NCBI GenBank assembly: GCA_002311455.1 | Contig: DCAJ01000046.1 | Location: forward strand, 1 to 5,499 | DNA from: Anaerolineales bacterium UBA1136 | GTDB lineage: Bacteria; Chloroflexota; Anaerolineae; Anaerolineales; UBA11657 | Length of the DNA: 5,499 bases | Reading direction: 5' to 3' | Shown: piece by piece, positions 1 through 5,499 of the stretch | Layout: every line of letters begins with the position of its first letter | Numbering within the stretch: position 1 is the first letter of the stretch | Notes under the pieces: model-generated | Told to the model about the DNA's origin: nothing | Seen by the model: the letters and a program-made list of their open reading frames with translations, nothing else | Databases searched by the model: none | Program-made: the position numbers and the translations under genes

Positions 1-194
1 TTCAGCCTATATGTGATTTGATTCATATTAGTTTGACTATGGGTCAAGGTATATATTTAAAGGGACAAAGTAAAAATTGTTGATGCAGACCGGATTGTAT
101 GCAGATATATATGCTCGTAGTTTATTATCTAAATTAGCGTTGTGGATGGGATGTATCGATATCAAAAAGTATAGAATTTACTATAAAAACAAAC

Positions 195-200
195 GGGAGA
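195..200 (+). promoter_or_regulatory. Shine-Dalgarno site of the aldehyde dehydrogenase gene
   Basis: GGGAGA ends 8 bases before the ATG at 209. It is the clearest ribosome binding site in the window and fixes the start of the first gene. The 194 bases upstream are AT-rich and hold no convincing gene. I could not find a -35/-10 pair with good spacing there, so no promoter is called. Confidence 0.75.
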
Positions 201-208
201 TATAGAAA

Positions 209-1774
209 ATGGGCCGCAAGCGCAAACATATCCGTGTGACATACAGTACATTGGGCAGTCCTGATCCTCTCTTGGATCAATATTATGAAGAGGACGTAGT
301 TGCTGCCAAAACTGACTTTGGTCAGACATTCCCGATGTATATTAATGGTGAATGGGTTAATGCCAATGACACATTCACTAGTATCAGCCCAGCTGATACT
401 AGTCTGATAATAGGTCATTTCCAAAACGGAACAATAAATGATGTATCTATAGCTGTACAAGCTGCTCGACAGGCTTTTCGAGATTGGAGTACTACACCCT
501 GGCAGGAACGAATTGAGCTGCTAGAAAAAGTTGCTAATCTAATTAGTGAGCGGTTATTTTTGTTAGGTGCTGTCATTAGTATAGAAGTGGGGAAAAATCG
601 GTTGGAATCAATTGGTGAAGCTGAGGAGGCCGCTGATTTAATTCGTCAGTCCATTAACACCATGCGAGAAAATGACGGATTTGTCAGGCAGTTAGGGTCT
701 GAGGACAAGAGTATTAGGAACTATAGTGTATTGAAGCCTTATGGTGTATGGGGAGTGATATCACCGTTTAATTTTCCATTTGCATTATCTGCAGGACCTG
801 CTGGTGCCGCGCTAGTAGCTGGAAATACAGTGGTGCACAAGCCGGCCGATGATGCTCCATATACAGCATTTCTTCTGGCTCAGTGCTTTCATGATGCAGG
901 TATCCCATCGGGAGTATATAACATGGTAACTGGAAGTGATGAGCCCGGCAAAGCCTTGGTGGCAAATGCTGATGTGAACGGAATCACCTTTACAGGCAGC
1001 TACGACGTGGGCAAGAGTATTTTGCATGAATATGGATCTGGCGGGGAGTTTGTGCGACCGGTTGTAGCCGAAATGGGCGGCAAAAATGCTGCTATTGTTA
1101 CTAAAAATGCTGACCTTGATAAAGCCGCTCAAGGAGTGATGCGTTCTGCTTTTGGTGCTACAGGACAGAAATGTACGGCATGTTCGCGTGTGTATGTTCA
1201 TAATGAGGTAAAGGCAGACTTTACAACGAAGTTGGTAGAACTTACAAAGCAGATTAAAGTAGGTGACCCGACGGTACGAGAGAATTATATTGGTCCTCTC
1301 ATCAATGAATCTGCTTACAACGCTTACAGGACATATGTAACTGATGTGGCAGCTGACGGAGAGATTTTAGTTGGTGGAGAGACGCTGAGTGAGCGTGGCT
1401 ATTTTGTCGCACCAACAGTGGTGGATAACTTGCCTTTTGACCATTATGCTTGGACCAAGGAGCTGTTTGTACCACTGGTAGTTGTAGGTGAATTTGAGGA
1501 TAAAAAAGAAGCAATGCAGATGGTGAATGATGTTTCACTTGGATTGTCTGCTGGAATATACACCGAGGATAGAAACGAGATACAATGGTTCCTGGATAAC
1601 GTGGAAGCCGGCGTTGTCTATGTCAATCGTCCGGCGGGAGCTACCACCGGAGCTTGGCCCGGTTATCAGGCTTTTGGCGGTTGGAAAGGCAGTACGGGTA
1701 CTAACAAATCAAACACGGGCAATTTTTATCTACAGCAATATATGCGCGAGCAAGGTCAGACTATTGTAGGTTGA
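209..1774 (+). CDS. NAD(P)+-dependent aldehyde dehydrogenase, 1-pyrroline-5-carboxylate dehydrogenase-like
   Basis: A 521-residue ALDH-superfamily enzyme, complete, starting at ATG 209 behind a good Shine-Dalgarno and ending in TGA. Visible landmarks are the N-terminal INGEWV strand (45-50), oxyanion-hole Asn188 in SPFNFP, cofactor Lys211 in VVHKPADD, the FTGS nucleotide loop (261-264), general base Glu288 in AEMGGKN and nucleophile Cys322 in GQKC, with a second Cys at 325. The roughly 45-residue leader, the AEMGGK and SAFG-x-x-GQKC contexts, and the C-terminal NR...FGG-K...YLQQYM pattern resemble bacterial RocA-type P5C dehydrogenases, which oxidise glutamate semialdehyde to glutamate in proline and arginine catabolism. 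The length fits that family (about 515 residues). The substrate-anchor loop (473-500) is longer and different, and the usual E-[IL]-F-G-P motif reads ELFVP (418-422), so the substrate may not be P5C. It lies 201 bases upstream of a flavin amine-oxidase-type gene on the same strand, a plausible pathway partner. ALDH is certain; the exact substrate is inferred. Confidence 0.93.
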   Translation: MGRKRKHIRVTYSTLGSPDPLLDQYYEEDVVAAKTDFGQTFPMYINGEWVNANDTFTSISPADTSLIIGHFQNGTINDVSIAVQAARQAFRDWSTTPWQERIELLEKVANLISERLFLLGAVISIEVGKNRLESIGEAEEAADLIRQSINTMRENDGFVRQLGSEDKSIRNYSVLKPYGVWGVISPFNFPFALSAGPAGAALVAGNTVVHKPADDAPYTAFLLAQCFHDAGIPSGVYNMVTGSDEPGKALVANADVNGITFTGSYDVGKSILHEYGSGGEFVRPVVAEMGGKNAAIVTKNADLDKAAQGVMRSAFGATGQKCTACSRVYVHNEVKADFTTKLVELTKQIKVGDPTVRENYIGPLINESAYNAYRTYVTDVAADGEILVGGETLSERGYFVAPTVVDNLPFDHYAWTKELFVPLVVVGEFEDKKEAMQMVNDVSLGLSAGIYTEDRNEIQWFLDNVEAGVVYVNRPAGATTGAWPGYQAFGGWKGSTGTNKSNTGNFYLQQYMREQGQTIVG

Positions 1775-1975
1775 TCTTTATTCTATCGTGCTAGTAGCAT
1801 TAGTTCAATAGCGGATGAATTTGCTGTGTTGTGCTATGCGTTATAGAAGTAAATGTTAGTGTGACTTTTGGTCTAAAACCGCTAGATACAAACTCGATTC
1901 AATGAAAATACTGTGCTGTTAGGCTACCGCTATGGATTATGTAACCGCGGTAAGCTGAATTGCTTGATTGTAAAG
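1775..1975 (+). other. intergenic region between the ALDH and FAD oxidoreductase genes
   Basis: About 200 AT-rich bases without a recognisable gene. A short ATG frame at 1902 stops after six codons. The frame of the following gene is open back to a GTG at 1913, but residues encoded by 1913-1970 do not look like the start of a DAO-family protein. A small stem (TGCT/AGCA near 1790) has no following T-run, so I do not call a terminator. Whether the second gene is co-transcribed with the ALDH or has its own promoter cannot be decided from the sequence. Confidence 0.5.
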
Positions 1976-3376
1976 GTGCAATTGATAAGCGAAAAAACTG
2001 AAAGTGCCGATGCAGTGATTATTGGAGCGGGAATCGCAGGTATATCGGCAGCATACTATCTGGCAGTCAAGAACGGCATGCGGAATGTCGTTATGATTGA
2101 TGAAAGAGCTCCTCTAACCCTTACTAGTGATAAATCGATGGAGTGTTATCGTAACTGGTGGCCGGGCCCAAATGACCATATGGTCTGCTTCATGAATCGC
2201 AGCATAGACCTAATGGAGGAATTAGCACGAGAGACTGATAACTTGATTCATCTTAACCGGCGCGGTTATCTGTTTGTGACAGGAGATAAGGACCGAATAG
2301 ATAAAATTAGAGATACCGCTGCTGAAATATCATGTCTTGGTGCTGGACCCCTTCGCATTCATGAAGATGGATCAAAAACATCTGATTATGCACCATCACC
2401 AGCCTGGGGTTTTGAAAATCAAGACTCTGGGGCAGACCTACTGTTGGATAAGCAAATAATTGCTAAACACTATCCATATATTTCACATGAAGTAGCTGCA
2501 GCTCTTCATGTGCGGCGTGGTGGTTGGTTTAGCGCGCAGCAGATGGGTATGTATATGTTAGAGCAGGTGTTAGATCATGGCGTACGGATTCTCAAATCAA
2601 AAGTAACCGGCATTGCACTCAAATCTGGTCGTGTGGACTCTGTGCATCACCAGAGCACAGACCAAACCTACAATGTTGGTACTGACGTATTGGTAATTGC
2701 TGCGGGCCCTTTTGTTAATAAGATTACTTCTATGATTAATGTTAAACTGCCGGTGCTCAACGAACTTCATACCAAGATGGCTTTCCAAGATTATCTAAGT
2801 GTAGTGGCGCGCGATGCGCCTTTTATGATCTGGGATGATCCAGTACAGTTATCATGGTTACCTGATGAACGTGCTGAATTGGAATCGGATGAGAGCACGC
2901 GATGGCTGCTAGAGGAATTTCCAGGAGGAATGCATTTTAGACCTGATGGTGGTGTTGATAGTCCAATCCTGCTCATGCAGTTGTCTTATGGTCTTGATGT
3001 GGTTGAGCCAGTCTGGCCACCACAGTTTGACCCGTTTGTCACTGACATATTATTGCGTGGAATGATACCTATGATACCGGGTTTGTCTAGCTATATAGGT
3101 CGAATGAGACGTCCTTTTGTTGATGGAGGTTACTACTGCAAGACCAGTGATAATAGGCCTTTAATTGGTCCACTACCTGTACAGGGTGCCTTTGTGATTG
3201 GTGCTTTTGCGGGTTACGGACAAATGGCATCACAGGCTGCTGGTGAACTGCTTGCGGCGCATGTTGTTGGGCACAAACTCCCAACATATGCTGAAGCATT
3301 TTTTGTCGATCGATATGAAGATTCTAATTATCAGGAAACTGTAGATCAGATGCAAGACAAGTTCGGCCAGCTTTAG
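1976..3376 (+). CDS. FAD-dependent oxidoreductase, DAO / sarcosine oxidase-like family
   Basis: Predicted flavoenzyme of about 466 residues (numbered from GTG 1976) that oxidises an amine or amino-acid C-N bond. The N-terminal Rossmann motif is VIIGAGIAG (14-22), with the acidic Asp42/Glu43 at the end of the second strand to bind the FAD ribose. The segment SDKSMECYRNWWPG (51-64) lies where DAO-family enzymes contact the isoalloxazine ring. The C-terminal FAD signature is SDNRPLIGP (391-399), followed by FVIGAFAGYGQMASQ (406-420). Length and layout fit soluble sarcosine/dimethylglycine/proline dehydrogenase beta-type proteins; no signal peptide or membrane segment is seen. The frame is open to GTG 1913, but the extra 21 residues look non-coding. 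GTG 1976 and TTG 1982 are the better starts, the latter having AAAGG just upstream; neither is well supported. Ends in TAG. The adjacent ALDH suggests an aldehyde or semialdehyde product, but the substrate is unknown. Confidence 0.88.
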   Translation: MQLISEKTESADAVIIGAGIAGISAAYYLAVKNGMRNVVMIDERAPLTLTSDKSMECYRNWWPGPNDHMVCFMNRSIDLMEELARETDNLIHLNRRGYLFVTGDKDRIDKIRDTAAEISCLGAGPLRIHEDGSKTSDYAPSPAWGFENQDSGADLLLDKQIIAKHYPYISHEVAAALHVRRGGWFSAQQMGMYMLEQVLDHGVRILKSKVTGIALKSGRVDSVHHQSTDQTYNVGTDVLVIAAGPFVNKITSMINVKLPVLNELHTKMAFQDYLSVVARDAPFMIWDDPVQLSWLPDERAELESDESTRWLLEEFPGGMHFRPDGGVDSPILLMQLSYGLDVVEPVWPPQFDPFVTDILLRGMIPMIPGLSSYIGRMRRPFVDGGYYCKTSDNRPLIGPLPVQGAFVIGAFAGYGQMASQAAGELLAAHVVGHKLPTYAEAFFVDRYEDSNYQETVDQMQDKFGQL

Positions 3377-3574
3377 TCGTTTTATTAAAAATGCATATTA
3401 TCGCATTGTGTGGACCAGCAAGTCATATTGTAGAATATAATACTCTATACTATACCTATTAAACCATACGTATTGTTTGGATTAAACAGTCAACAAAAGT
3501 TATGTGTTTATAGTATGACAGTCTGTGTGACCCTGTAATCTGGCTCCATATACCTTTATTTCCAGATGCATACA

Positions 3575-3602
3575 TTGTGCTAAACTCTATGATCCGTATA
3601 AC
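3575..3602 (+). promoter_or_regulatory. possible sigma70-type promoter for the ferritin-like gene
   Basis: TTGTGC (3575-3580) and TATAAC (3597-3602) are separated by 16 bases. The -10 box matches the consensus in five of six positions; the -35 box matches only in its TTG. It would start transcription near 3609, about 40 bases before ATG 3650. The surrounding 273-base gap (3377-3649) is very AT-rich and otherwise shows no gene or clear terminator, so boxes of this quality can arise by chance. Confidence 0.28.
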
Positions 3603-3649
3603 AATTATTTCGTATTTATCCTTAACTCACTTTTTTGGGTGTAAACCAT

Positions 3650-5023
3650 ATGACAAACACTACAAAGAATTATCGCAGAGTAAATCCTGATCATATCCAT
3701 GATGTAAGATCAAATGCCTTGGGTTTGGGAGGCCTTTATTCTATAGAGGTGGAACTAGCACGTTTGATTGGTCAGTGGATTGCGAGGTTTCCAGAATTTC
3801 CTGAGAAGCTTAGTTTAGCTGAGATGGTTTATGAAGAGGCTATGCATGCCCAAATGCTTGAAGATAGGCTCTTGGAACTGAGGACCAACGAGGAAGATGT
3901 AGCACATTTGCGCGCCAGAACTGCGCCCGTTTTTAAACAGCTCGAGCAGTTAGACGATCCCGACAAGTTTTTGTCTGGATTGTTCCGGGTAGTGAAACCA
4001 GCACAGCAGGCTGATCTGCGTTTGCATCTTGAAGCCTGTCCTCCTTACGTAGATACTCCCACAGTTCGTATGCTTGAACGAATATTACAAGAGGAAGATA
4101 GGCATATAAGTACTGGCCTATCGTTGCTGGCCGAACGAGGCATATCTTGGAGAGAGACATTAGATTTTGAAACTGGACTAAGAGAAGGTCTCTGGAACCT
4201 TAATGATATTGGAAGTAGCTTTTTGTCAGGAGAATTTGTGGGTAAGGAACCCATTTCGCTTCCTGTACCAGTATGGCCAGCTGCTGTTGAGTATCTTTCG
4301 ACAGACCAACAAATGCCTGATTGGCCCGTGGGGCATAAAGAAGAAATGCAGCGCTGTGTCCATGAATTAGTATTTAGCGAACTAGAGGCACTGGATATAT
4401 TTGGAAGATACGTTTATGAATTTAGTGGTTTTCCATGGAAATTCTATGTTGAGGCGGCTCGCTTGTGTTGGGATGAGGCACGACATGTAGAATTGTTGTT
4501 GAACATTCTAGACAGATATGATGGAGAGATTGGTCAATGGCCTGCAAACGCTCCAGGATACGAGGAGATGGTCAGATGTCCAACTGTTTTGGATAAAATA
4601 ATGATGGTCAATGTGATAGCTGAAGGTGAGTACAGTACTGATACACAAACTCAGCATCGCGAAGCTTTCAAGCAGTTAGGTGATGATTTGTCTGCATTGT
4701 TGAAAGATTATGAGATGGCAGACGAAATAGTGCATGGTCGGTTCGGCATTAAATGGGCTCGATGGTTGTCTGATAGCACTGGAGAAGATTTTGAGGTGGC
4801 TTACAGGGCAGCTAAGCAATCTTTGGATGATTTTAAAGCAAAATATGCTGACGAGTCATCGAACATGGCTTCGATAGTAAATATACCTCTAATCAGACTT
4901 GGACCTGAAGAGACTGAAAGCACTCGACTTGTAAATGTTTCTGCCAAGCGTCTAGTAGGGTTCTCAGAAGAGCAGATTTCTGAAATGACTGCTGAAGCTA
5001 GCGAAGTAATAGATGAAAAATGA
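3650..5023 (+). CDS. tandem ferritin-like (DUF455-type) putative diiron protein
   Basis: Soluble, mostly helical protein of 457 residues with two apparent ferritin-like four-helix units. The second unit is complete: Glu244/Glu246 on helix 1, E276-A-R-H279 on helix 2, Glu325/Glu327 on helix 3 and E359-I-V-H362 on helix 4. Its contexts (ELEALDIFGR, WDEARH, DEIVHGRFG) resemble DUF455/COG2833 proteins. The first unit has Glu33/Glu35, E63-A-M-H66 and E149-D-R-H152, but no clear third-helix Glu, so it may bind metal incompletely. A C-terminal tail (about 400-457) lies outside both bundles. Such diiron folds act as oxidases, oxygenases or metal stores; no function is established for this architecture and none is claimed. 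The start chosen is ATG 3650, with GGGTG about 8 bases upstream; an in-frame TTG at 3635 would remove that spacing. It ends in TGA, 14 bases from the end of the convergent selenoprotein gene. Confidence 0.85.
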   Translation: MTNTTKNYRRVNPDHIHDVRSNALGLGGLYSIEVELARLIGQWIARFPEFPEKLSLAEMVYEEAMHAQMLEDRLLELRTNEEDVAHLRARTAPVFKQLEQLDDPDKFLSGLFRVVKPAQQADLRLHLEACPPYVDTPTVRMLERILQEEDRHISTGLSLLAERGISWRETLDFETGLREGLWNLNDIGSSFLSGEFVGKEPISLPVPVWPAAVEYLSTDQQMPDWPVGHKEEMQRCVHELVFSELEALDIFGRYVYEFSGFPWKFYVEAARLCWDEARHVELLLNILDRYDGEIGQWPANAPGYEEMVRCPTVLDKIMMVNVIAEGEYSTDTQTQHREAFKQLGDDLSALLKDYEMADEIVHGRFGIKWARWLSDSTGEDFEVAYRAAKQSLDDFKAKYADESSNMASIVNIPLIRLGPEETESTRLVNVSAKRLVGFSEEQISEMTAEASEVIDEK

Positions 5024-5039
5024 CAAGATTAGTCATCTT
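5017..5039 (-). terminator. weak hairpin between the two convergent genes
   Basis: On the minus strand AAGATGAC (5039-5032) pairs with GTCATTTT (5024-5017) around the 7-nt loop TAATCTT, giving 8 pairs with one G-U, followed by one more T. It overlaps the TAA of the thioredoxin-like gene and the TGA of the ferritin-like gene. On the plus strand the inner five pairs remain, followed by CTTATT. It could serve as a shared terminator for the tail-to-tail pair, but it is AT-rich and weak. Confidence 0.35.
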
Positions 5040-5498
5040 ATTGGGCTATGCTATTTTGAAGTCGTTTGGGATCTAAGTGTCCTATACTACGCCACTGCTC
5101 GTCACCGCTGCTGTCAAAAAAAAGAAAGTAGGAGTTACTTCGTGTTGCAACTGGTTTGCTAAGATAAGTGCTACATGATCCTTAACGTTTATCTTGATTA
5201 AGCTTAGCTTGCCAGACATTGAAGTTTCTAGCCTGTTCACGACAGGCTCTAACGCCATGCAAGCTAGTCAATATTCCGATTGATATTCTATCAGAGTAGG
5301 TTTTCCTGAATCTAGCGCTTCCTTGATTGCCTCTATGGTTGTTGGCTGGCTGCTAGTTGGCCTCAGGAATAGTCCTACAAACACAAAAGCAGCTATAGAC
5401 CCAACTACTAAAATTATGTCCAGTAAATTTATTCCATCACGAAATAATGTGAAAGCTATGATTAGCGGAATATTAATTCCGCTAATCATAGCTTTCAC
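5038..5498 (-). CDS. membrane-anchored thioredoxin-like selenoprotein, 5' partial and with an apparent frameshift
   Basis: The minus-strand frame reads from the window edge to TGA at 5270-5268, then continues as clear thioredoxin sequence. Numbered from GTG 5498, residues 25-46 are a hydrophobic membrane anchor, 54-70 lead into GKPTLIEYQSEY, and the redox site is U77-L-A-C80 where thioredoxins have C-x-x-C. MALEPVVNRLE (81-91), the strand SLIKINV (99-105) and the cis-proline T122-P123 of VTPTFFF follow. The UGA is best read as selenocysteine. After the T8 run at 5123-5116 the same frame would end in a non-homologous tail at TAG 5084-5082. A -1 shift there gives FDSSGDEQWRSIGHLDPKRL, the expected thioredoxin C-terminus, ending at TAA 5040-5038, for 153 residues in all. 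The likely role is thiol-disulfide exchange or reduction at the membrane surface. The true start is unresolved because residues 1-8 lie in an inverted copy at the window end. Selenocysteine insertion needs SelA/B/C/D genes, which are not in this window. Confidence 0.8.
5116..5123 (-). other. A8/T8 homopolymer at the frame break of the thioredoxin-like gene
   Basis: In the upstream frame the coding strand reads TTC TTT TTT TTG. Thioredoxin homology continues only if one T is added, or if the ribosome slips back one base on U-UUU-UUU, giving FFFF then DSSGD. The break is therefore localised to this run. A one-base under-call in the assembly is the simplest cause; transcriptional slippage or programmed -1 frameshifting are alternatives. 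I found no strong stimulatory hairpin just downstream. Confidence 0.75.
5226..5252 (-). promoter_or_regulatory. bacterial SECIS-like hairpin downstream of the UGA
   Basis: On the minus strand AGCCUGU (5248-5242), loop CGUGA (5241-5237) and ACAGGCU (5236-5230) form a perfect 7-bp stem. Below it are an A-G and a G-A mismatch and two U-A pairs (5252-5251 with 5227-5226). Nineteen nucleotides separate the UGA from the stem and 26 from the loop, and G is the second loop base. This fits the usual description of bacterial SECIS elements, which sit in the coding sequence just after the UGA and bind SelB. The same bases encode residues EPVVNRLE. Confidence 0.7.
5268..5270 (-). other. UGA codon proposed to encode selenocysteine
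   Basis: This in-frame TGA follows codons for S-E-Y and precedes L-A-C, so the decoded residue occupies the attacking-cysteine position of a thioredoxin active site. The ALDH gene (1772-1774) and the ferritin-like gene (5021-5023) both end in TGA, which argues against a global recoding of TGA to Trp or Gly. Confidence 0.8.
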
Positions 5499-5499
5499 A
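5448..5499. repeat. perfect 24-bp inverted repeat at the window end
   Basis: Bases 5448-5471 and 5476-5499 are exact reverse complements separated by ATTA (5472-5475). The right arm ends on the last base of the window. The left arm lies in the reading frame of the thioredoxin-like gene, so the right arm looks like a reversed copy of coding sequence, as produced by fold-back chimeras in amplified DNA or by assembly stopping in a palindrome. A natural hairpin is possible but would lie inside or next to the start of the gene. Confidence 0.9.

Noticed and set aside
134..460. Minus-strand frame of 108 codons overlapping the ALDH start
   Set aside because: It mostly overlaps the coding strand of a clear ALDH, has no recognisable domain and is an antisense shadow. 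The same applies to the other minus-strand frames inside 768-4254 and the plus-strand frame at 1527-1769.
1913..1975. GTG 1913 as the start of the FAD oxidoreductase
   Set aside because: The extra 21 residues have no resemblance to DAO-family N-termini, and no ribosome site precedes 1913. The dinucleotide motif sits at the usual distance from a start near 1976-1982.
3390..3407. AATGC/GCATT stem after the FAD oxidoreductase gene as a terminator
   Set aside because: Only five pairs, an 8-nt loop and no T-run on the plus strand, so it is indistinguishable from chance in AT-rich DNA.
3635..3649. TTG 3635 as the start of the ferritin-like protein
   Set aside because: It lies within the likely ribosome-binding GGGTG, whereas ATG 3650 is correctly spaced from it and is a stronger start codon.
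5268..5270. TGA as tryptophan or glycine in an alternative genetic code
   Set aside because: The ALDH and ferritin-like genes terminate at TGA, conserved Trp positions use TGG, and the residue needed here is at the Cys/Sec redox position.
5268..5498. Complete 76-residue membrane peptide on the minus strand
   Set aside because: The end at TGA cuts a thioredoxin domain just before its active-site cysteine position. The read-through sequence and the SECIS-like hairpin make this a truncated view of a selenoprotein.
5038..5498. Pseudogene of a thioredoxin-like protein
   Set aside because: Apart from the TGA and one homopolymer shift, all key positions are intact and there is a matching SECIS-like hairpin. 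Recoding plus one assembly error explains it better than decay, though a pseudogene is not excluded.

Overview
The window looks like part of a bacterial chromosome, moderately AT-rich, with long intact genes and ordinary spacing. It carries three complete plus-strand genes and one incomplete minus-strand gene. There is no rRNA, tRNA, CRISPR array or transposase. The mix of a P5C-dehydrogenase-like ALDH, a DAO-family flavoprotein, a double ferritin-like protein and a membrane-anchored thioredoxin-like selenoprotein would suit an aerobic heterotroph. A marine Chloroflexota/SAR202-type bacterium is a guess from gene style only. No marker gene supports it.

Layout. 1-208: leader with a clear Shine-Dalgarno but no recognisable gene. 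209-1774: aldehyde dehydrogenase of the L-glutamate-gamma-semialdehyde (1-pyrroline-5-carboxylate) dehydrogenase type, with all core catalytic residues and an unusual C-terminal substrate loop. 1976-3376: FAD-dependent amine/amino-acid oxidoreductase of the DAO (sarcosine oxidase-like) fold; its start codon is uncertain. 3650-5023: protein of about 457 residues with four ExxH iron-binding motifs, apparently two tandem ferritin-like four-helix bundles, the second resembling DUF455. 5038-5498, minus strand: thioredoxin-like protein running off the right edge, convergent with the ferritin-like gene and only 14 bases from it.

The most notable content is in the last 460 bases. The minus-strand frame appears to stop at an in-frame TGA (5268-5270). 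Reading through it gives a thioredoxin active site with selenocysteine in the first position (U-L-A-C). A perfect 7-bp hairpin with a G-containing loop lies 19 nt after the TGA, as expected for a bacterial SECIS element. Two other genes in the window use TGA as a normal stop, so global reassignment of TGA is unlikely. Further on, an A8/T8 run (5116-5123) puts the conserved thioredoxin C-terminus one frame away from the active site. This is either a one-base assembly error or a -1 frameshift/slippage site. The last 52 bases form a perfect 24-bp inverted repeat with a 4-nt loop ending exactly on the last base, which looks like a fold-back assembly or amplification artefact and makes the gene's N-terminus unreliable.

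How the genes may work together: the flavoprotein could oxidise an amine or imino acid, giving an aldehyde or semialdehyde that the ALDH oxidises to a carboxylate with NAD(P)+. This is inferred from adjacency and family. The ferritin-like protein has a possible promoter of its own and no demonstrated link to that pathway. The selenoprotein is probably an envelope or membrane-surface thiol-disulfide enzyme, unrelated to the other genes.
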